This document shows positions 1 to 6,923 of a DNA stretch of 55,822 bases, in pieces. The position numbers and the translations under genes are program-made. Where the stretch lies: positions 1 through 55,822 of IMG/VR virus record IMGVR_UViG_3300047095_000877. The stretch is one strand, 5' to 3'. How positions within the stretch are numbered: position 1 is the first letter of the stretch; each line of letters begins with the position of its first letter. The notes beneath the pieces were generated by a model, which saw nothing but the letters and a program-made list of their open reading frames with translations, ran no database searches and was not told the DNA's origin. The stretch is from a virus.

Positions 1-42
1 ATGTCTGCAATGGCTCTCTGTTGACGGGGTCTAAGCATGGTC

Positions 43-71
43 TTGACCTAAGTGGTCCGCAAGGGATAAAT
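43..71 (+). promoter_or_regulatory. Sigma-70-like promoter of the rightward early operon
   Basis: A TTGACC -35 box (43-48) and an ATAAAT -10 box (66-71) are separated by exactly 17 bp. They lie in the divergent region between the leftward helicase and the rightward RecE/RecT operon, about 125 bp before the first gene. The same promoter appears at 55723-55751 in the right terminal copy. Confidence 0.5.
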
Positions 72-93
72 CAAAAAACACAGCAATAATAAG

Positions 94-120
94 CACTTAG
101 CCGGGAATTCCCGTGAAGTG
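94..120. promoter_or_regulatory. Palindromic operator candidate
   Basis: CGGGAATTCCCG (102-113) is a perfect 12-bp palindrome. It is flanked by CACTT (94-98) and AAGTG (116-120), which extend the dyad with a one-base offset. It lies just downstream of the early promoter, where a repressor would block the RecE/RecT operon. No obvious repressor gene is adjacent. Confidence 0.4.
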
Positions 121-196
121 TGAAGAAACGCAACAGGGAGTCGTGAAGGTGCGGGAAACAGCGGTAAGCTTCTGTCCACAGACACAGCATCAGCCT

Positions 197-385
197 ATGA
201 ACGACATAGACCGAGACGCAGCGCTGCTGATGGCGGGCATCCTGCTGCTGCTTTGCTTGATTGCCGGTTCCGTCACCTACCTTCAGGCATCAAGCGAAGC
301 AGCAGCCTTCAATCGCCTAACCACCGGCCCCAAGGTCACCACCTGGGACGCCGTCTGGCTGGATCTGCGCGTGGAGGCTCGCTGA
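197..385 (+). CDS. Small single-pass membrane protein
   Basis: A 62-residue protein of unknown function. Residues about 10-28 form one hydrophobic helix, followed by a polar C-terminus. It is the first gene of the early operon and its stop overlaps the ATG of the RecE-like gene (TGATG). No clear Shine-Dalgarno precedes the ATG. Upstream in-frame GTG codons at 113, 143 and 149 are possible alternatives, but they would lie in or beside the palindromic operator. Its first-gene position suggests an early membrane role, but nothing more specific can be said. Confidence 0.55.
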   Translation: MNDIDRDAALLMAGILLLLCLIAGSVTYLQASSEAAAFNRLTTGPKVTTWDAVWLDLRVEAR

Positions 386-1206
386 TGGGCCTGACCAACG
401 CGGAGTACCACGCAAGACCCGAGGTCTCGAAAAGCGGGCTGGATCTGATCCGGCGTTCACCGCTGCACTACTGGAACCGCTACCTGAATCCGAACCGGAT
501 CGTGGAGCCACCGACACCGGCCATGGTGATCGGTTCGGCACTGCATGCGCGGGTGCTGGAGCCGCATCTGTTCGACGACGAGTACGTGGTCGCACCGGAG
601 GGCATCGACCGTCGCACCAAGGAGGGCAAGCTGCGGTGGGCGGACTTCGAGGCTGAAGCCGACGGCAAGACAGTCCTCAAGGCTGAGGACGCAGCTCAGA
701 TCGAAGCGATGGCCAGGGCGGTGCATAAGCACCTTGCGGCGAGCACGATCCTGCGGCTGCCTGGCAAGTGTGAGCAGTCTTACTTCTGGACGGATGAGAC
801 CACTGGTGAGGCATGCAAGTGCCGGCCGGACTGGCATAGTGACGACCGCCGCCTGATTGCCGATGTAAAGACTACCGACGACGCGAGTCCCCGTGGATTC
901 ATGCGTTCAGTGATCAAGTATCGCTACCACGTTCAGGCTGCGTTTTACAGTCAAGGCATTGGCGCAGAACAGTTTTTGTTTATTGCCGTCGAAAAGAAGC
1001 CGCCGTTTGCTGTGGCCGTGTACGCAACGCCGCCGGAGTTACTTGAGAAAGGGCTAATATACGCCGTTCAAGACCTGCGACAACTTGCCACATGCCGGGC
1101 CGAAAATCGATGGCCCGGCTACGGCGACGAAATACAGTCGCTAGTCATTCCAGACTGGCTTCAAGACGATCGTTCCGACTCCATTTCTGAAATCGAAGGT
1201 TTCTGA
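385..1206 (+). CDS. RecE-like exonuclease (PD-(D/E)XK)
   Basis: A 273-residue exonuclease of the exodeoxyribonuclease VIII/RecE type (DUF3799-like), expected to resect duplex DNA 5' to 3' so that the next gene's protein can anneal the single strands. The N-terminal SKSGLDLIRRSPLHYW segment is typical of the family. The PD-(D/E)XK core appears as RPDW followed by IADVKTT, and the RecB-family QxxxY motif as QAAFY near residue 190. It is translationally coupled on both sides: its stop overlaps the recT-like ATG. Start chosen at the ATG overlapping the preceding stop. Confidence 0.88.
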   Translation: MGLTNAEYHARPEVSKSGLDLIRRSPLHYWNRYLNPNRIVEPPTPAMVIGSALHARVLEPHLFDDEYVVAPEGIDRRTKEGKLRWADFEAEADGKTVLKAEDAAQIEAMARAVHKHLAASTILRLPGKCEQSYFWTDETTGEACKCRPDWHSDDRRLIADVKTTDDASPRGFMRSVIKYRYHVQAAFYSQGIGAEQFLFIAVEKKPPFAVAVYATPPELLEKGLIYAVQDLRQLATCRAENRWPGYGDEIQSLVIPDWLQDDRSDSISEIEGF

Positions 1207-1871
1207 TGACTACTGAAAGCACAGCACTTGCCGTTACTTCAACAGTTGACGGTGTGTTCACGGGGATTCAACAATTCGAGAATGCTCAGCGCATCGCCAA
1301 AGCATTGGCTTCGTCCGCTTTGGTACCGAAGGAATACCAAGGTCAGACCGGTCTGGCCAACACGCTGGTGGCAATGGAAATTGCCGGCCGGATGGGCCTG
1401 AGTCCACTGCAGGTGATGCAGAACCTTCACATCATTCACGGGCGTCCTAGTTGGTCGTCGCAGTTCATCATTGCGATGATCAACGGGTGCGGGCGTTTCA
1501 CGCCGCTGGACTATAACGTCAGCGGTGAGGGGGACACTTTAAGCTGCTTTGCCTACGCGACTGAGATCGCAACAGGGAAGGAGCTGCGCGGTCCTGTTGT
1601 GACCATGGCCATGGCCAAGCGTGAAGGGTGGGCAACAAAATCAGGGTCCAAGTGGCAAACAATGCCGGATCTCATGGTCCGGTATAGAGCAGCTGCGTTC
1701 TGGGGGCGTCTTTATGTTCCTGAGTTCCTGGTTGGCATGAAAACACAAGAAGAAGTCGTTGACATACAAGAAGTTGAAGTAACCGAGAAGCCGTCGATCG
1801 TGGATGATCTGAACGGCAAGATCCAGGAACAAAAGGCATCTGAGGAGGCAGGAGATGATGCAGTCTGGTGA
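1206..1871 (+). CDS. RecT-like single-strand annealing protein
   Basis: A 221-residue RecT-family recombinase that anneals complementary single-stranded DNA during phage recombination. Family-like stretches include LANTLVAMEIAGRMGLSPL (about 50-70), the WSSQFIIAMIN segment and MVRYRAAAFWGRLYVPEF near 155-175. The C-terminus is acidic and variable, as is usual. It directly follows its exonuclease partner, as in RecE/RecT and Exo/Beta pairs, and precedes SSB by two small genes. It is shorter than E. coli RecT but within the range of phage versions. Confidence 0.87.
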   Translation: MTTESTALAVTSTVDGVFTGIQQFENAQRIAKALASSALVPKEYQGQTGLANTLVAMEIAGRMGLSPLQVMQNLHIIHGRPSWSSQFIIAMINGCGRFTPLDYNVSGEGDTLSCFAYATEIATGKELRGPVVTMAMAKREGWATKSGSKWQTMPDLMVRYRAAAFWGRLYVPEFLVGMKTQEEVVDIQEVEVTEKPSIVDDLNGKIQEQKASEEAGDDAVW

Positions 1872-2073
1872 GACGTACTTGACCCCACGCGAGCTGGCTG
1901 AGCGCTGGCGTAATGTCGTCAGTCTGAGCACGCTGGACAACTGGCGATCTCAGCAACGTGGTCCGCGCTGGTTTAAGGCCGGCGGTCGAGTGCTCTATCC
2001 AATCCACGAGATCGTTCAATTCGAGCAGCGCAACATGCGCGGCTTCCCTAACAACCCACGACAGGACAAATGA
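1855..2073 (+). CDS. Small helix-turn-helix DNA-binding protein (excisionase/AlpA-like)
   Basis: A 72-residue protein with a winged-HTH look: YLTPRELAERW, STLDNWRSQQ, then a GP-WFKAGGRVLYPIHEIVQFE wing as in MerR/Xis/AlpA proteins. It could be an excisionase that directs one of the two integrases, or a transcription factor of the early operon. A strong Shine-Dalgarno (GAGGAGG, 1842-1848) sits 6 nt before the ATG at 1855, and the gene overlaps the end of recT. It lies about 10 kb from the first integrase, so pairing with it is only inferred. Confidence 0.7.
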   Translation: MMQSGETYLTPRELAERWRNVVSLSTLDNWRSQQRGPRWFKAGGRVLYPIHEIVQFEQRNMRGFPNNPRQDK

Positions 2074-2321
2074 ATCGGATCACCGCCGAAGAAGCTCTCG
2101 CCAAGGCTGGCCGTCAGTCAAAGACGGCACCGCTGCGCAGTGAGATCCTTGATCTTGAGCCGGGCGAAGCGATCGAAGTCGGGTTTGACGAGTACAAGCC
2201 CGGCACCATCACCCAGGTGGTGGGCAATCTGAGCCGCCGCGAGCTGAGCCGCCGTTATTCGGTGCGCAAGCGTCGCGATGGCCTGGGCTGCTTCATCATC
2301 TGCCAACCCAAAGCGAACTGA
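2070..2321 (+). CDS. Unknown early protein
   Basis: An 83-residue soluble protein that I do not recognise. It has a helical N-terminus (RITAEEALAKAGRQSK), an acidic EPGEAIEVGF stretch, and a basic NLSRRELSRRYSVRKRRDG segment that could contact nucleic acid. Its start overlaps the HTH gene's stop (ATGA) and SSB follows 3 nt later, so it belongs to the recombination cluster. A DNA-binding accessory role is plausible but unproven. Confidence 0.65.
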   Translation: MNRITAEEALAKAGRQSKTAPLRSEILDLEPGEAIEVGFDEYKPGTITQVVGNLSRRELSRRYSVRKRRDGLGCFIICQPKAN

Positions 2322-2324
2322 ACC

Positions 2325-2756
2325 ATGTTTAACGGAACACTCACTGGCAATCTCGGCCGCGACCCCGACTTTCAGACCACGCAGTCTGGCCAGATGGTCG
2401 CGAAGTTCTCCCTGGCTGTCCGCCAGCCCAAGAAGCAAGGGCAAGACCAGCCCGCTTTTTGGGTGAAGGTGGAAGTCTGGGGCAAGCAGGCCGAGTATGT
2501 GGCCAACTACCTGAAGAAGGGCGCCAGCGTCTGCGTCACCGGCCAGGTGGCGGAGGAGCAGTGGAACGACAAGAACACCGGCGAGCTGAAGAAGGCCGTG
2601 GTGATTCGCAATGCGTCAGTGGAGAGCTGGCAGGCACGCTCTGAGGATGCCGCACCGGCACCGATGCCAATGCAGCAGCAGGTGGCCTATGCACCGGCAC
2701 CTGTCCCCCAGCAGGCGCCTCCGGCTCCGGTGTACGACGACAGTATTCCCTTCTAG
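2325..2756 (+). CDS. ssb: Single-stranded DNA-binding protein
   Basis: A 143-residue SSB. The OB fold is clear: MFNGTLTGNLGRDPDFQ, then KFSLAVRQPK, FWVKVEVWGKQAEYVANYLKK and VCVTGQVAEEQW. The Pro/Ala/Gln-rich linker ends in the acidic tip DDSIPF, the conserved tail through which SSB recruits partner proteins. It would protect single strands made by the RecE-like exonuclease and the replicative helicase. Its TAG stop shares a base with the GTG start of the next gene. Confidence 0.95.
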   Translation: MFNGTLTGNLGRDPDFQTTQSGQMVAKFSLAVRQPKKQGQDQPAFWVKVEVWGKQAEYVANYLKKGASVCVTGQVAEEQWNDKNTGELKKAVVIRNASVESWQARSEDAAPAPMPMQQQVAYAPAPVPQQAPPAPVYDDSIPF

Positions 2757-3223
2757 TGGACCAGCGGCTGGCATGGATCGCTGATCTGCGCCAGCGGCAC
2801 CGGCCTGAGACTGTCCTGACGCTGTTGCAGCTGCAGGCACTCGGGCCGGGGCTCTACACCAGCAAGGAACTGCTCGAGCTGCTGGGGATGAGCGAAAGCT
2901 CGATCCAGCAGTCGTTCGCCCGGCTGCAATGCACCGGACTGCTGCGCTACGAAGGCTGGCCCAAGAAAGGCCGGCTGATCTGGTGGGTGGCGGACTGGGA
3001 CAACATGCAGCCGGATCCAGCGACGCAGTTTCCGCGGTGGGTGTTGCGCGCCAATGCGGTGCGCCAGGTGGAGGTGCTGCTGGGCAAGGAGCGAGAGGCG
3101 GCCGACAGGCTGCGCGTCAACTGGAAATCACTGAGCAACTTCCTGAGCCGGCGGACCGGCTGTTACCGCCTGCTGGGCGAATGGAGCATCGAACTTGACC
3201 CCGTGCAATTTGTGACCCGATGA
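2756..3223 (+). CDS. Winged-helix-like protein of unknown function
   Basis: A 155-residue protein starting at a GTG that overlaps the SSB stop. Residues about 35-75 (YTSKELLELLGMSESSIQ, then LQCTGLLRYEGWPKKGRLIWWV) read as a helix-turn-helix followed by a beta wing. The C-terminal half has basic helices. It may regulate the early operon or act on DNA with its neighbours. I cannot assign a named family. Its end overlaps the next start (ATGA). Confidence 0.65.
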   Translation: MDQRLAWIADLRQRHRPETVLTLLQLQALGPGLYTSKELLELLGMSESSIQQSFARLQCTGLLRYEGWPKKGRLIWWVADWDNMQPDPATQFPRWVLRANAVRQVEVLLGKEREAADRLRVNWKSLSNFLSRRTGCYRLLGEWSIELDPVQFVTR

Positions 3224-3705
3224 CACTGATTTTTCCGAGCCGTGAGCTCGACCGCCAGATCACGCTGCCTGACTTGTGGAACATGGAGCTGGACGATGTC
3301 CGGCAGTTCCATGTGGAGCTGACGCTGGCTGTCCAGGGCATGGATGACGCGATCCGCGAAGCGCAGCGGATCGAGAACGATGCCGGCATCCCGTTCGATC
3401 GGGACTGGATGCACAAGGCGCGCAAGAAGCGCCGGATCACGATCATGTTCGCCAGTGAGGCAAAGCGCCGGCTGCTGAAGCTGGAGGGGCTGGAGGGCGC
3501 TGATGTGCGCCGCAGACGCTCGGCCTACGAGATGCAGCGCGACAAGTTCTCAGTCTTCCGCAACGACCGCCTCAGGGAGCTGCTGAAGGAAGAGCTCGGG
3601 CCTGGTGTGCTCGAGGAGATCGAGTGCGAAGCGCATGAGGAAGCCGAGGAGCTGTTCAAGGCATGGCTGGAGAAGGAGGGCCACCAACCGGTCTACGTGA
3701 CATGA
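3220..3705 (+). CDS. Unknown helical protein
   Basis: A 161-residue, mostly helical and strongly charged protein. Residues about 55-110 are very basic (KARKKRRIT, AKRRLLKLEG, VRRRRS). The C-terminus is acidic (EEIECEAHEEAEELFKAW). It is the last gene of the recombination cluster, before a hairpin and a new unit with a strong Shine-Dalgarno. No catalytic motif is seen. Function unknown. Confidence 0.65.
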   Translation: MTLIFPSRELDRQITLPDLWNMELDDVRQFHVELTLAVQGMDDAIREAQRIENDAGIPFDRDWMHKARKKRRITIMFASEAKRRLLKLEGLEGADVRRRRSAYEMQRDKFSVFRNDRLRELLKEELGPGVLEEIECEAHEEAEELFKAWLEKEGHQPVYVT

Positions 3706-3718
3706 AGTTTTGCAACAG

Positions 3719-3743
3719 AGCCCGGCCGCTATGGTGCCGGGCT
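3719..3743 (+). terminator. Hairpin, possible terminator or processing site
   Basis: AGCCCGGC (3719-3726) and GCCGGGCT (3736-3743) form a perfect 8-bp stem with a 9-nt loop, directly after the recombination cluster. The following TGCTTTGAT is only weakly T-rich, so termination may be partial. Confidence 0.45.
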
Positions 3744-3778
3744 TGCTTTGATAGGCGCGTCCCACACAGGAGGGCTCA

Positions 3779-4015
3779 ATGACACCCCTTGAAATCGTCG
3801 GTTTTGCAGCGCTCGGCACTGCCGCTGGCCAGCTGATCGCATGGCTGTTCAGCCGACCCACACGCAACGTTGAACACGAGCAGCGGATAGTGCGCAGCGC
3901 TTTCGAGGCCGGCATCCTTGCTGCTGCTGACATGGCAACCATCGAAGGACATGAAGAGCTTGCCGGAAACATGCGAAAGGCTGTCGCCAAGGTGCGGAGC
4001 AGCCATGACGGTTGA
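3779..4015 (+). CDS. Small membrane-anchored protein
   Basis: A 78-residue protein with an N-terminal hydrophobic helix (about residues 5-25) followed by a basic turn and a long amphipathic helix. It has the best Shine-Dalgarno of the early region, AGGAGG ending 5-6 nt before the ATG, which suits the first gene of a new cluster after the hairpin at 3719. It overlaps the next gene by 11 nt. Function unknown. Confidence 0.65.
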   Translation: MTPLEIVGFAALGTAAGQLIAWLFSRPTRNVEHEQRIVRSAFEAGILAAADMATIEGHEELAGNMRKAVAKVRSSHDG

Positions 4016-4142
4016 TCAGCAGCTGGCCACCGTGCGCCAAGTCAAAGAATTGCGGCGTGATTTGCGCCGGCATGAGCTGACTTTGATGGCCATCATCGCG
4101 ATTCAGCTCATCAATCTCATCGTTGGACTCTCGAAACTATGA
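4005..4142 (+). CDS. Tiny membrane protein
   Basis: A 45-residue protein with a charged helical N-terminus (QVKELRRDLRRHE) and a C-terminal hydrophobic helix (LMAIIAIQLINLIVGL). It overlaps the gene before it and its TGA overlaps the next ATG, a pattern repeated through this operon. The layout of basic helix plus tail anchor resembles small phage membrane proteins, but no role can be named. Confidence 0.55.
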   Translation: MTVDQQLATVRQVKELRRDLRRHELTLMAIIAIQLINLIVGLSKL

Positions 4143-4366
4143 AAGGCGAACCGATCACATTCCAGTGGCACGAGCACCCCACCGGCAGCTTCGGGCCTGG
4201 TGTCAGCCGGCCAGCTGAACCGAAGCGCGCCAAGCCGTTTGTGCTTCATGTGAAGCATGGCAAGGCACGAGCGATGAAGGTCACGCTGATGGCTGAGAAC
4301 GACAAGCTGGCGGTCCGCTATGCGGAAGCCCGCTGGCCTGGTGCGCAGGTGGAGGTGGCGGCGTGA
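4139..4366 (+). CDS. Small unknown protein
   Basis: A 75-residue soluble protein that I do not recognise. It begins KGEPITFQWHEHPTGSFGPG and has a basic centre followed by a VRYAEARWPGAQVEV stretch. The last part resembles small host-takeover proteins that end in a beta hairpin, but this is only a visual impression. It is coupled by ATGA and GTGA overlaps to both neighbours. Confidence 0.55.
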   Translation: MKGEPITFQWHEHPTGSFGPGVSRPAEPKRAKPFVLHVKHGKARAMKVTLMAENDKLAVRYAEARWPGAQVEVAA

Positions 4367-4470
4367 CGAGCTTCACAAAAGCAGACGCGCTGTTCCTGCT
4401 TCAAGCCACAGCAGTCATTGTCGGGATCCCGGTCCTCCTAGTTGCCACCATTGCCCTTCTGATCTCATGA
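4363..4470 (+). CDS. 35-residue single-span membrane peptide
   Basis: A GTG start overlaps the preceding TGA. Almost the whole peptide after residue 8 is hydrophobic (ALFLLQATAVIVGIPVLLVA). Its TGA overlaps the next ATG. The exact coupling on both sides is the main reason to call such a short gene real. Function unknown. Confidence 0.5.
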   Translation: MTSFTKADALFLLQATAVIVGIPVLLVATIALLIS

Positions 4471-4646
4471 CCATGACAATCGACGAAGCGAAAGCCGCCA
4501 AGAAGGCCCTGCGCGAACGCATCAATCAAGCCCTGCGTGAGTTCACCGACGACACTGGGCTTTTGGTCGAGTCGTTGCACGTCAACCAGAGCATGACCAT
4601 GGACGGCAGATGCGGCTACTGGCTGGATCTAGAGGTGCGGCTGTGA
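4467..4646 (+). CDS. Small unknown protein
   Basis: A 59-residue protein. The N-terminal half is a charged helix rich in Lys, Ala and Glu (DEAKAAKKALRERINQALRE), and the C-terminal half looks like beta strand (GRCGYWLDLEVRL). A second ATG at 4473 is an alternative start. It sits in the coupled run of early genes. Function unknown. Confidence 0.55.
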   Translation: MTMTIDEAKAAKKALRERINQALREFTDDTGLLVESLHVNQSMTMDGRCGYWLDLEVRL

Positions 4647-5284
4647 TTGACCACCAAGCAACGCCCGAGCAGTGGCACGAACTGGAAAGGTGCAGCCACG
4701 GCAGCCAGCCATGGGCGCCCTGCATTCTTGAACTCCGCGCCAGGGTCGAGGCGCTGGAGGCGGCGGCTCACAAGCACATCGTCGAAACCAGCGCCAACAT
4801 CTTGGCTCTGGCGAGCCGGGTCGAGGCGCTGAAGGCCGCGCAGCAGCAGCTTGAGCCGATCGACGAGGAAGAGAACAACCGCCGGTTTCATGCGTGCATG
4901 GACTTGATTCGCAATGCCACGCCAGAGCAGATCCGTGCGGCCGCCAGGTTGCCCAAGCGCCCAGCATCAAAGGTCTACGAGATCAATGAACCGCTGCAAC
5001 TGACGCCAGAGCAAGCGCAGCACGTCAGGGACCTGCTGGCGCCCAACTCCAAGCCAACTCCTAATTCAAGCCAAATTGGGAGTTCGCTGGTGGAGCGGGT
5101 GAGTACGGCGATTGCGCTGGAGGATGAAAAGCATTACTGGCCGTCCACTGAAAGCGACGCAAGGGGTGTAGTCGAGAGCGACATGGCCCGCGCCGCGATC
5201 CGCGAGGTGGCGGCGTGGTTGCGGGAGCAGCACGACGGCGATCTGGTTGCGGCGACTGCGCTTGAGCAGGAGGCTGAGCAATGA
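4643..5284 (+). CDS. Helical protein with coiled coil
   Basis: A 213-residue protein starting at the GTG that overlaps the previous stop; an upstream in-frame ATG at 4610 would give a longer overlap and is less likely. Residues about 25-70 are heptad-like (LRARVEALEAAA, then LASRVEALKAAQQQL). A middle segment, INEPLQLTPEQAQHVRDLL, and a C-terminal VAAWLREQHDGDLVAATALEQ segment look modular. I recall such early proteins in cyanophages, but the function is unknown. Confidence 0.6.
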   Translation: MIDHQATPEQWHELERCSHGSQPWAPCILELRARVEALEAAAHKHIVETSANILALASRVEALKAAQQQLEPIDEEENNRRFHACMDLIRNATPEQIRAAARLPKRPASKVYEINEPLQLTPEQAQHVRDLLAPNSKPTPNSSQIGSSLVERVSTAIALEDEKHYWPSTESDARGVVESDMARAAIREVAAWLREQHDGDLVAATALEQEAEQ

Positions 5285-5493
5285 CTGACTACAGTTCCAA
5301 GCTTCAGGAGTTTCACGCTACCAGCGCTCAACTGATTCGCGCTGTCATCGAGAACGCCATCAGGGACACGTCGTCATGCCATTGGCGTGTCATTGAAGGT
5401 CCTGAAGATGGCAGTCAGATGGTTCGCGTTCGTGATCTGATGGCATGGGCTGACAAGATCGCTTCTCAACTGGAGCAGGAGACCGAGCAATGA
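5281..5493 (+). CDS. Small unknown protein
   Basis: A 70-residue soluble protein with helices at both ends and a short strand segment (WRVIEGPEDGSQMVRV) between. Its end, ASQLEQETEQ, resembles the end of the preceding gene product, so the two may share C-terminal ancestry. It is coupled by ATGA overlaps on both sides. Function unknown. Confidence 0.55.
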   Translation: MTDYSSKLQEFHATSAQLIRAVIENAIRDTSSCHWRVIEGPEDGSQMVRVRDLMAWADKIASQLEQETEQ

Positions 5494-5861
5494 CCCACCC
5501 CATCACCCCACCGCCGGAGCTGGTGCGTGAGTGGAATCAAGATGCTATAGGCACTCACTTTGAGCATTACGGGTATTCAGAGTTCATCGCCATCCGCGCC
5601 GCCCAATGGGGCGCTGACCAACAACTTGCAGAAGATGCAAAGTGGCTGGATCATAATGCTCTGAATGAACCGTATCTACGGATTACTCCAGTAGGTGAAT
5701 CATTAAAAGAGGCGATGCGTCCCAATCTGCCGAGCTTGAAGGAGCAGGCGTTGGAAGCACTTTCTGAAGCCGTCAAAATGGCCGATGACGTCCCGCCAGA
5801 GGGGATTTGCTCAGGCCAAGCAGACATCATCCGCCGCGCACTGGAGCAACTTGATGACTGA
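5490..5861 (+). CDS. PPPELV-type small cyanophage protein, copy 1
   Basis: A 123-residue member of a small-protein family that recurs in this operon (8552, the short 6090 gene, and the C-terminal half at 8874). Shared signatures are MTHPITPPPELV at the N-terminus, RAAQWGADQ in the middle, and LPSLKEQALEAL followed by IIRRALEQL at the C-terminus. I recall this family from cyanophages. No catalytic residues are evident; it looks like an all-helical adaptor. Bases 5496-5524 are identical to 8558-8586, which indicates duplication. Confidence 0.7.
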   Translation: MTHPITPPPELVREWNQDAIGTHFEHYGYSEFIAIRAAQWGADQQLAEDAKWLDHNALNEPYLRITPVGESLKEAMRPNLPSLKEQALEALSEAVKMADDVPPEGICSGQADIIRRALEQLDD

Positions 5862-6093
5862 ACTTTCACCCGCTGCGCAGGCGGTACTGGGTGCTTGCAG
5901 CGGCTCCCCTCTTATCAATCACCTTATCCACAGGCTCTGTCTCGCCGCCGCCCTGCGAGCTGCTGCGGATCAGGTTGCGCCAGAGCCAAACGACATCGAC
6001 GAGGGATCGCTGTCACTTGCCGCCATCCGTAATCGATGCAAAGTGCGCGACGAACTCCTCGCCATCGCCGCCGAGCTGGAGGGCAGGTCATGA
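5854..6093 (+). CDS. Small helical early protein
   Basis: A 79-residue protein beginning MTELSPAAQAVLGA, with LCLAAALRAAADQVAPEP in the middle and RDELLAIAAELEG at the end. I recall this arrangement from short early proteins of cyanophages. It overlaps the preceding gene by 8 nt and the next by ATGA. No enzymatic motif. Function unknown. Confidence 0.65.
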   Translation: MTELSPAAQAVLGACSGSPLINHLIHRLCLAAALRAAADQVAPEPNDIDEGSLSLAAIRNRCKVRDELLAIAAELEGRS

Positions 6094-6236
6094 CCGAACC
6101 ACCCCTCGAGCTCGTCGAGCACTGGATCGAAGACGCCGTCGACATGGTGCATGAAGGCGTTATCTCTCCTGAGACCATTCCCTTCCACGTCGCTTATCTT
6201 GCGGCTGAGTGGGGGCTCAACCAACCAAAGCAATGA
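6090..6236 (+). CDS. Short PPPELV-family relative
   Basis: A 48-residue protein. It keeps the N-terminal half of the PPPELV family (TEPPLELVEHWIEDA, then AYLAAEWGLNQ) and lacks the C-terminal half. It may be a truncated duplicate that is still translated, since it is coupled on both sides by overlaps. Function unknown. Confidence 0.55.
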   Translation: MTEPPLELVEHWIEDAVDMVHEGVISPETIPFHVAYLAAEWGLNQPKQ

Positions 6237-6439
6237 AGACACCCGAAAAACTTTGCCAACCCTGCGGCCGCAAGCTCGGCGGCTTCTACATCGACGAGCG
6301 CTTCGTCGGCCCGGCGACGCACATTGCTACCTACACGCTGCGCTGCTGTGATGTGTGCGGCAAGAAGACCGCCGTGGGCGATCTGAACGAATTCGGCGGC
6401 CTCAAGAAGGACTGGACCTACTACCTCGGCCGGCGATGA
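6233..6439 (+). CDS. Small zinc-ribbon protein
   Basis: A 68-residue protein with two CxxC knuckles (CQPC near residue 8, CDVC near 44), consistent with one zinc-ribbon site. Basic residues lie near the first knuckle and a Trp/Tyr-rich tail ends the protein. Such proteins often bind DNA or a polymerase. The neighbours are early genes and do not specify a partner. Start coupled to the preceding stop. Confidence 0.6.
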   Translation: MKTPEKLCQPCGRKLGGFYIDERFVGPATHIATYTLRCCDVCGKKTAVGDLNEFGGLKKDWTYYLGRR

Positions 6440-6744
6440 CCCATCCACTCAACCGCCTGCGCGAGATCTACAAGGAGCAGATGTCGCCACCGGTGGCGCC
6501 GGATGCCGTGACGCTGATCCGCTGGTGTGATCGCATCGAAACGCTGGCTCACTTCAACATTGCCCGCCGCAGCTGGACCTACGAACAGGCCGGCACGCTG
6601 GTGGATGAGGTGAACGAGCTGATGCGGCTGTGGCGCGACGAGATGCCAACGTTTGTGGTCGAGATGCCGCAGCCTGATGGCACGGTGCTCAGCCGGCACG
6701 TCCAGGCACCGACCTACGAGCAGGCAATTCAGCTGTTTGAGTGA
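6436..6744 (+). CDS. Unknown early protein
   Basis: A 102-residue protein with a helical N-terminal two-thirds (LNRLREIYKEQM, ETLAHFNIARRSWTYEQAG, DEVNELMRLWRDE) and a C-terminal strand region (FVVEMPQPDGTVLSRHVQAP). It ends the first coupled run: the following gene is on the opposite strand and overlaps its last 16 nt. Function unknown. Confidence 0.6.
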   Translation: MTHPLNRLREIYKEQMSPPVAPDAVTLIRWCDRIETLAHFNIARRSWTYEQAGTLVDEVNELMRLWRDEMPTFVVEMPQPDGTVLSRHVQAPTYEQAIQLFE

Positions 6745-6923
6745 TCCATCAGCAGTAGCTCCAGCCGGGCAATCTCGTTGACGGCCTGCTGGAGCTGGAA
6801 CTGCTGCTGACAGCACAACCTGTACAGCATTGCTGTACGAGGCTCCTCTTTGCGGGCGATCGTTTCGATCGTCCACTTTTCTTCTGTACTCATTTGCGCT
6901 TGAAGCCAGCTACCAAATTGCAT
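6729..6923 (-). CDS. Small minus-strand protein inside the early operon
   Basis: A possible leftward gene of 64 residues (ATG at 6923) or 54 residues (ATG at 6893). The product is helical (ARKEEPRTAMLYRLC, then QQQFQLQQAVNEIARLE). The longer start shares the CATG at 6921-6924 with the rightward ATG of the next gene, so the two would be divergent with overlapping start codons. No Shine-Dalgarno is visible for either start. It interrupts an otherwise one-way operon, so it could be a switch gene or simply an antisense ORF. Confidence 0.4.
   Translation of the reverse strand: MQFGSWLQAQMSTEEKWTIETIARKEEPRTAMLYRLCCQQQFQLQQAVNEIARLELLLMDHSNS

Larger units (their letters stand above)
1..142. repeat. 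Terminal direct repeat, left copy
   Basis: These 142 bases match 55681-55822 except at position 16 (C here, T at 55696). This is what an assembler leaves when it reads once round a circular or circularly permuted molecule. The left 38 bases carry the first codons of the minus-strand SF2 helicase, and the mismatch changes its codon 8 from Lys to Arg. It could be a true terminal redundancy, but the overlap is short and carries a single SNP, so contig closure is more likely. Confidence 0.9.
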
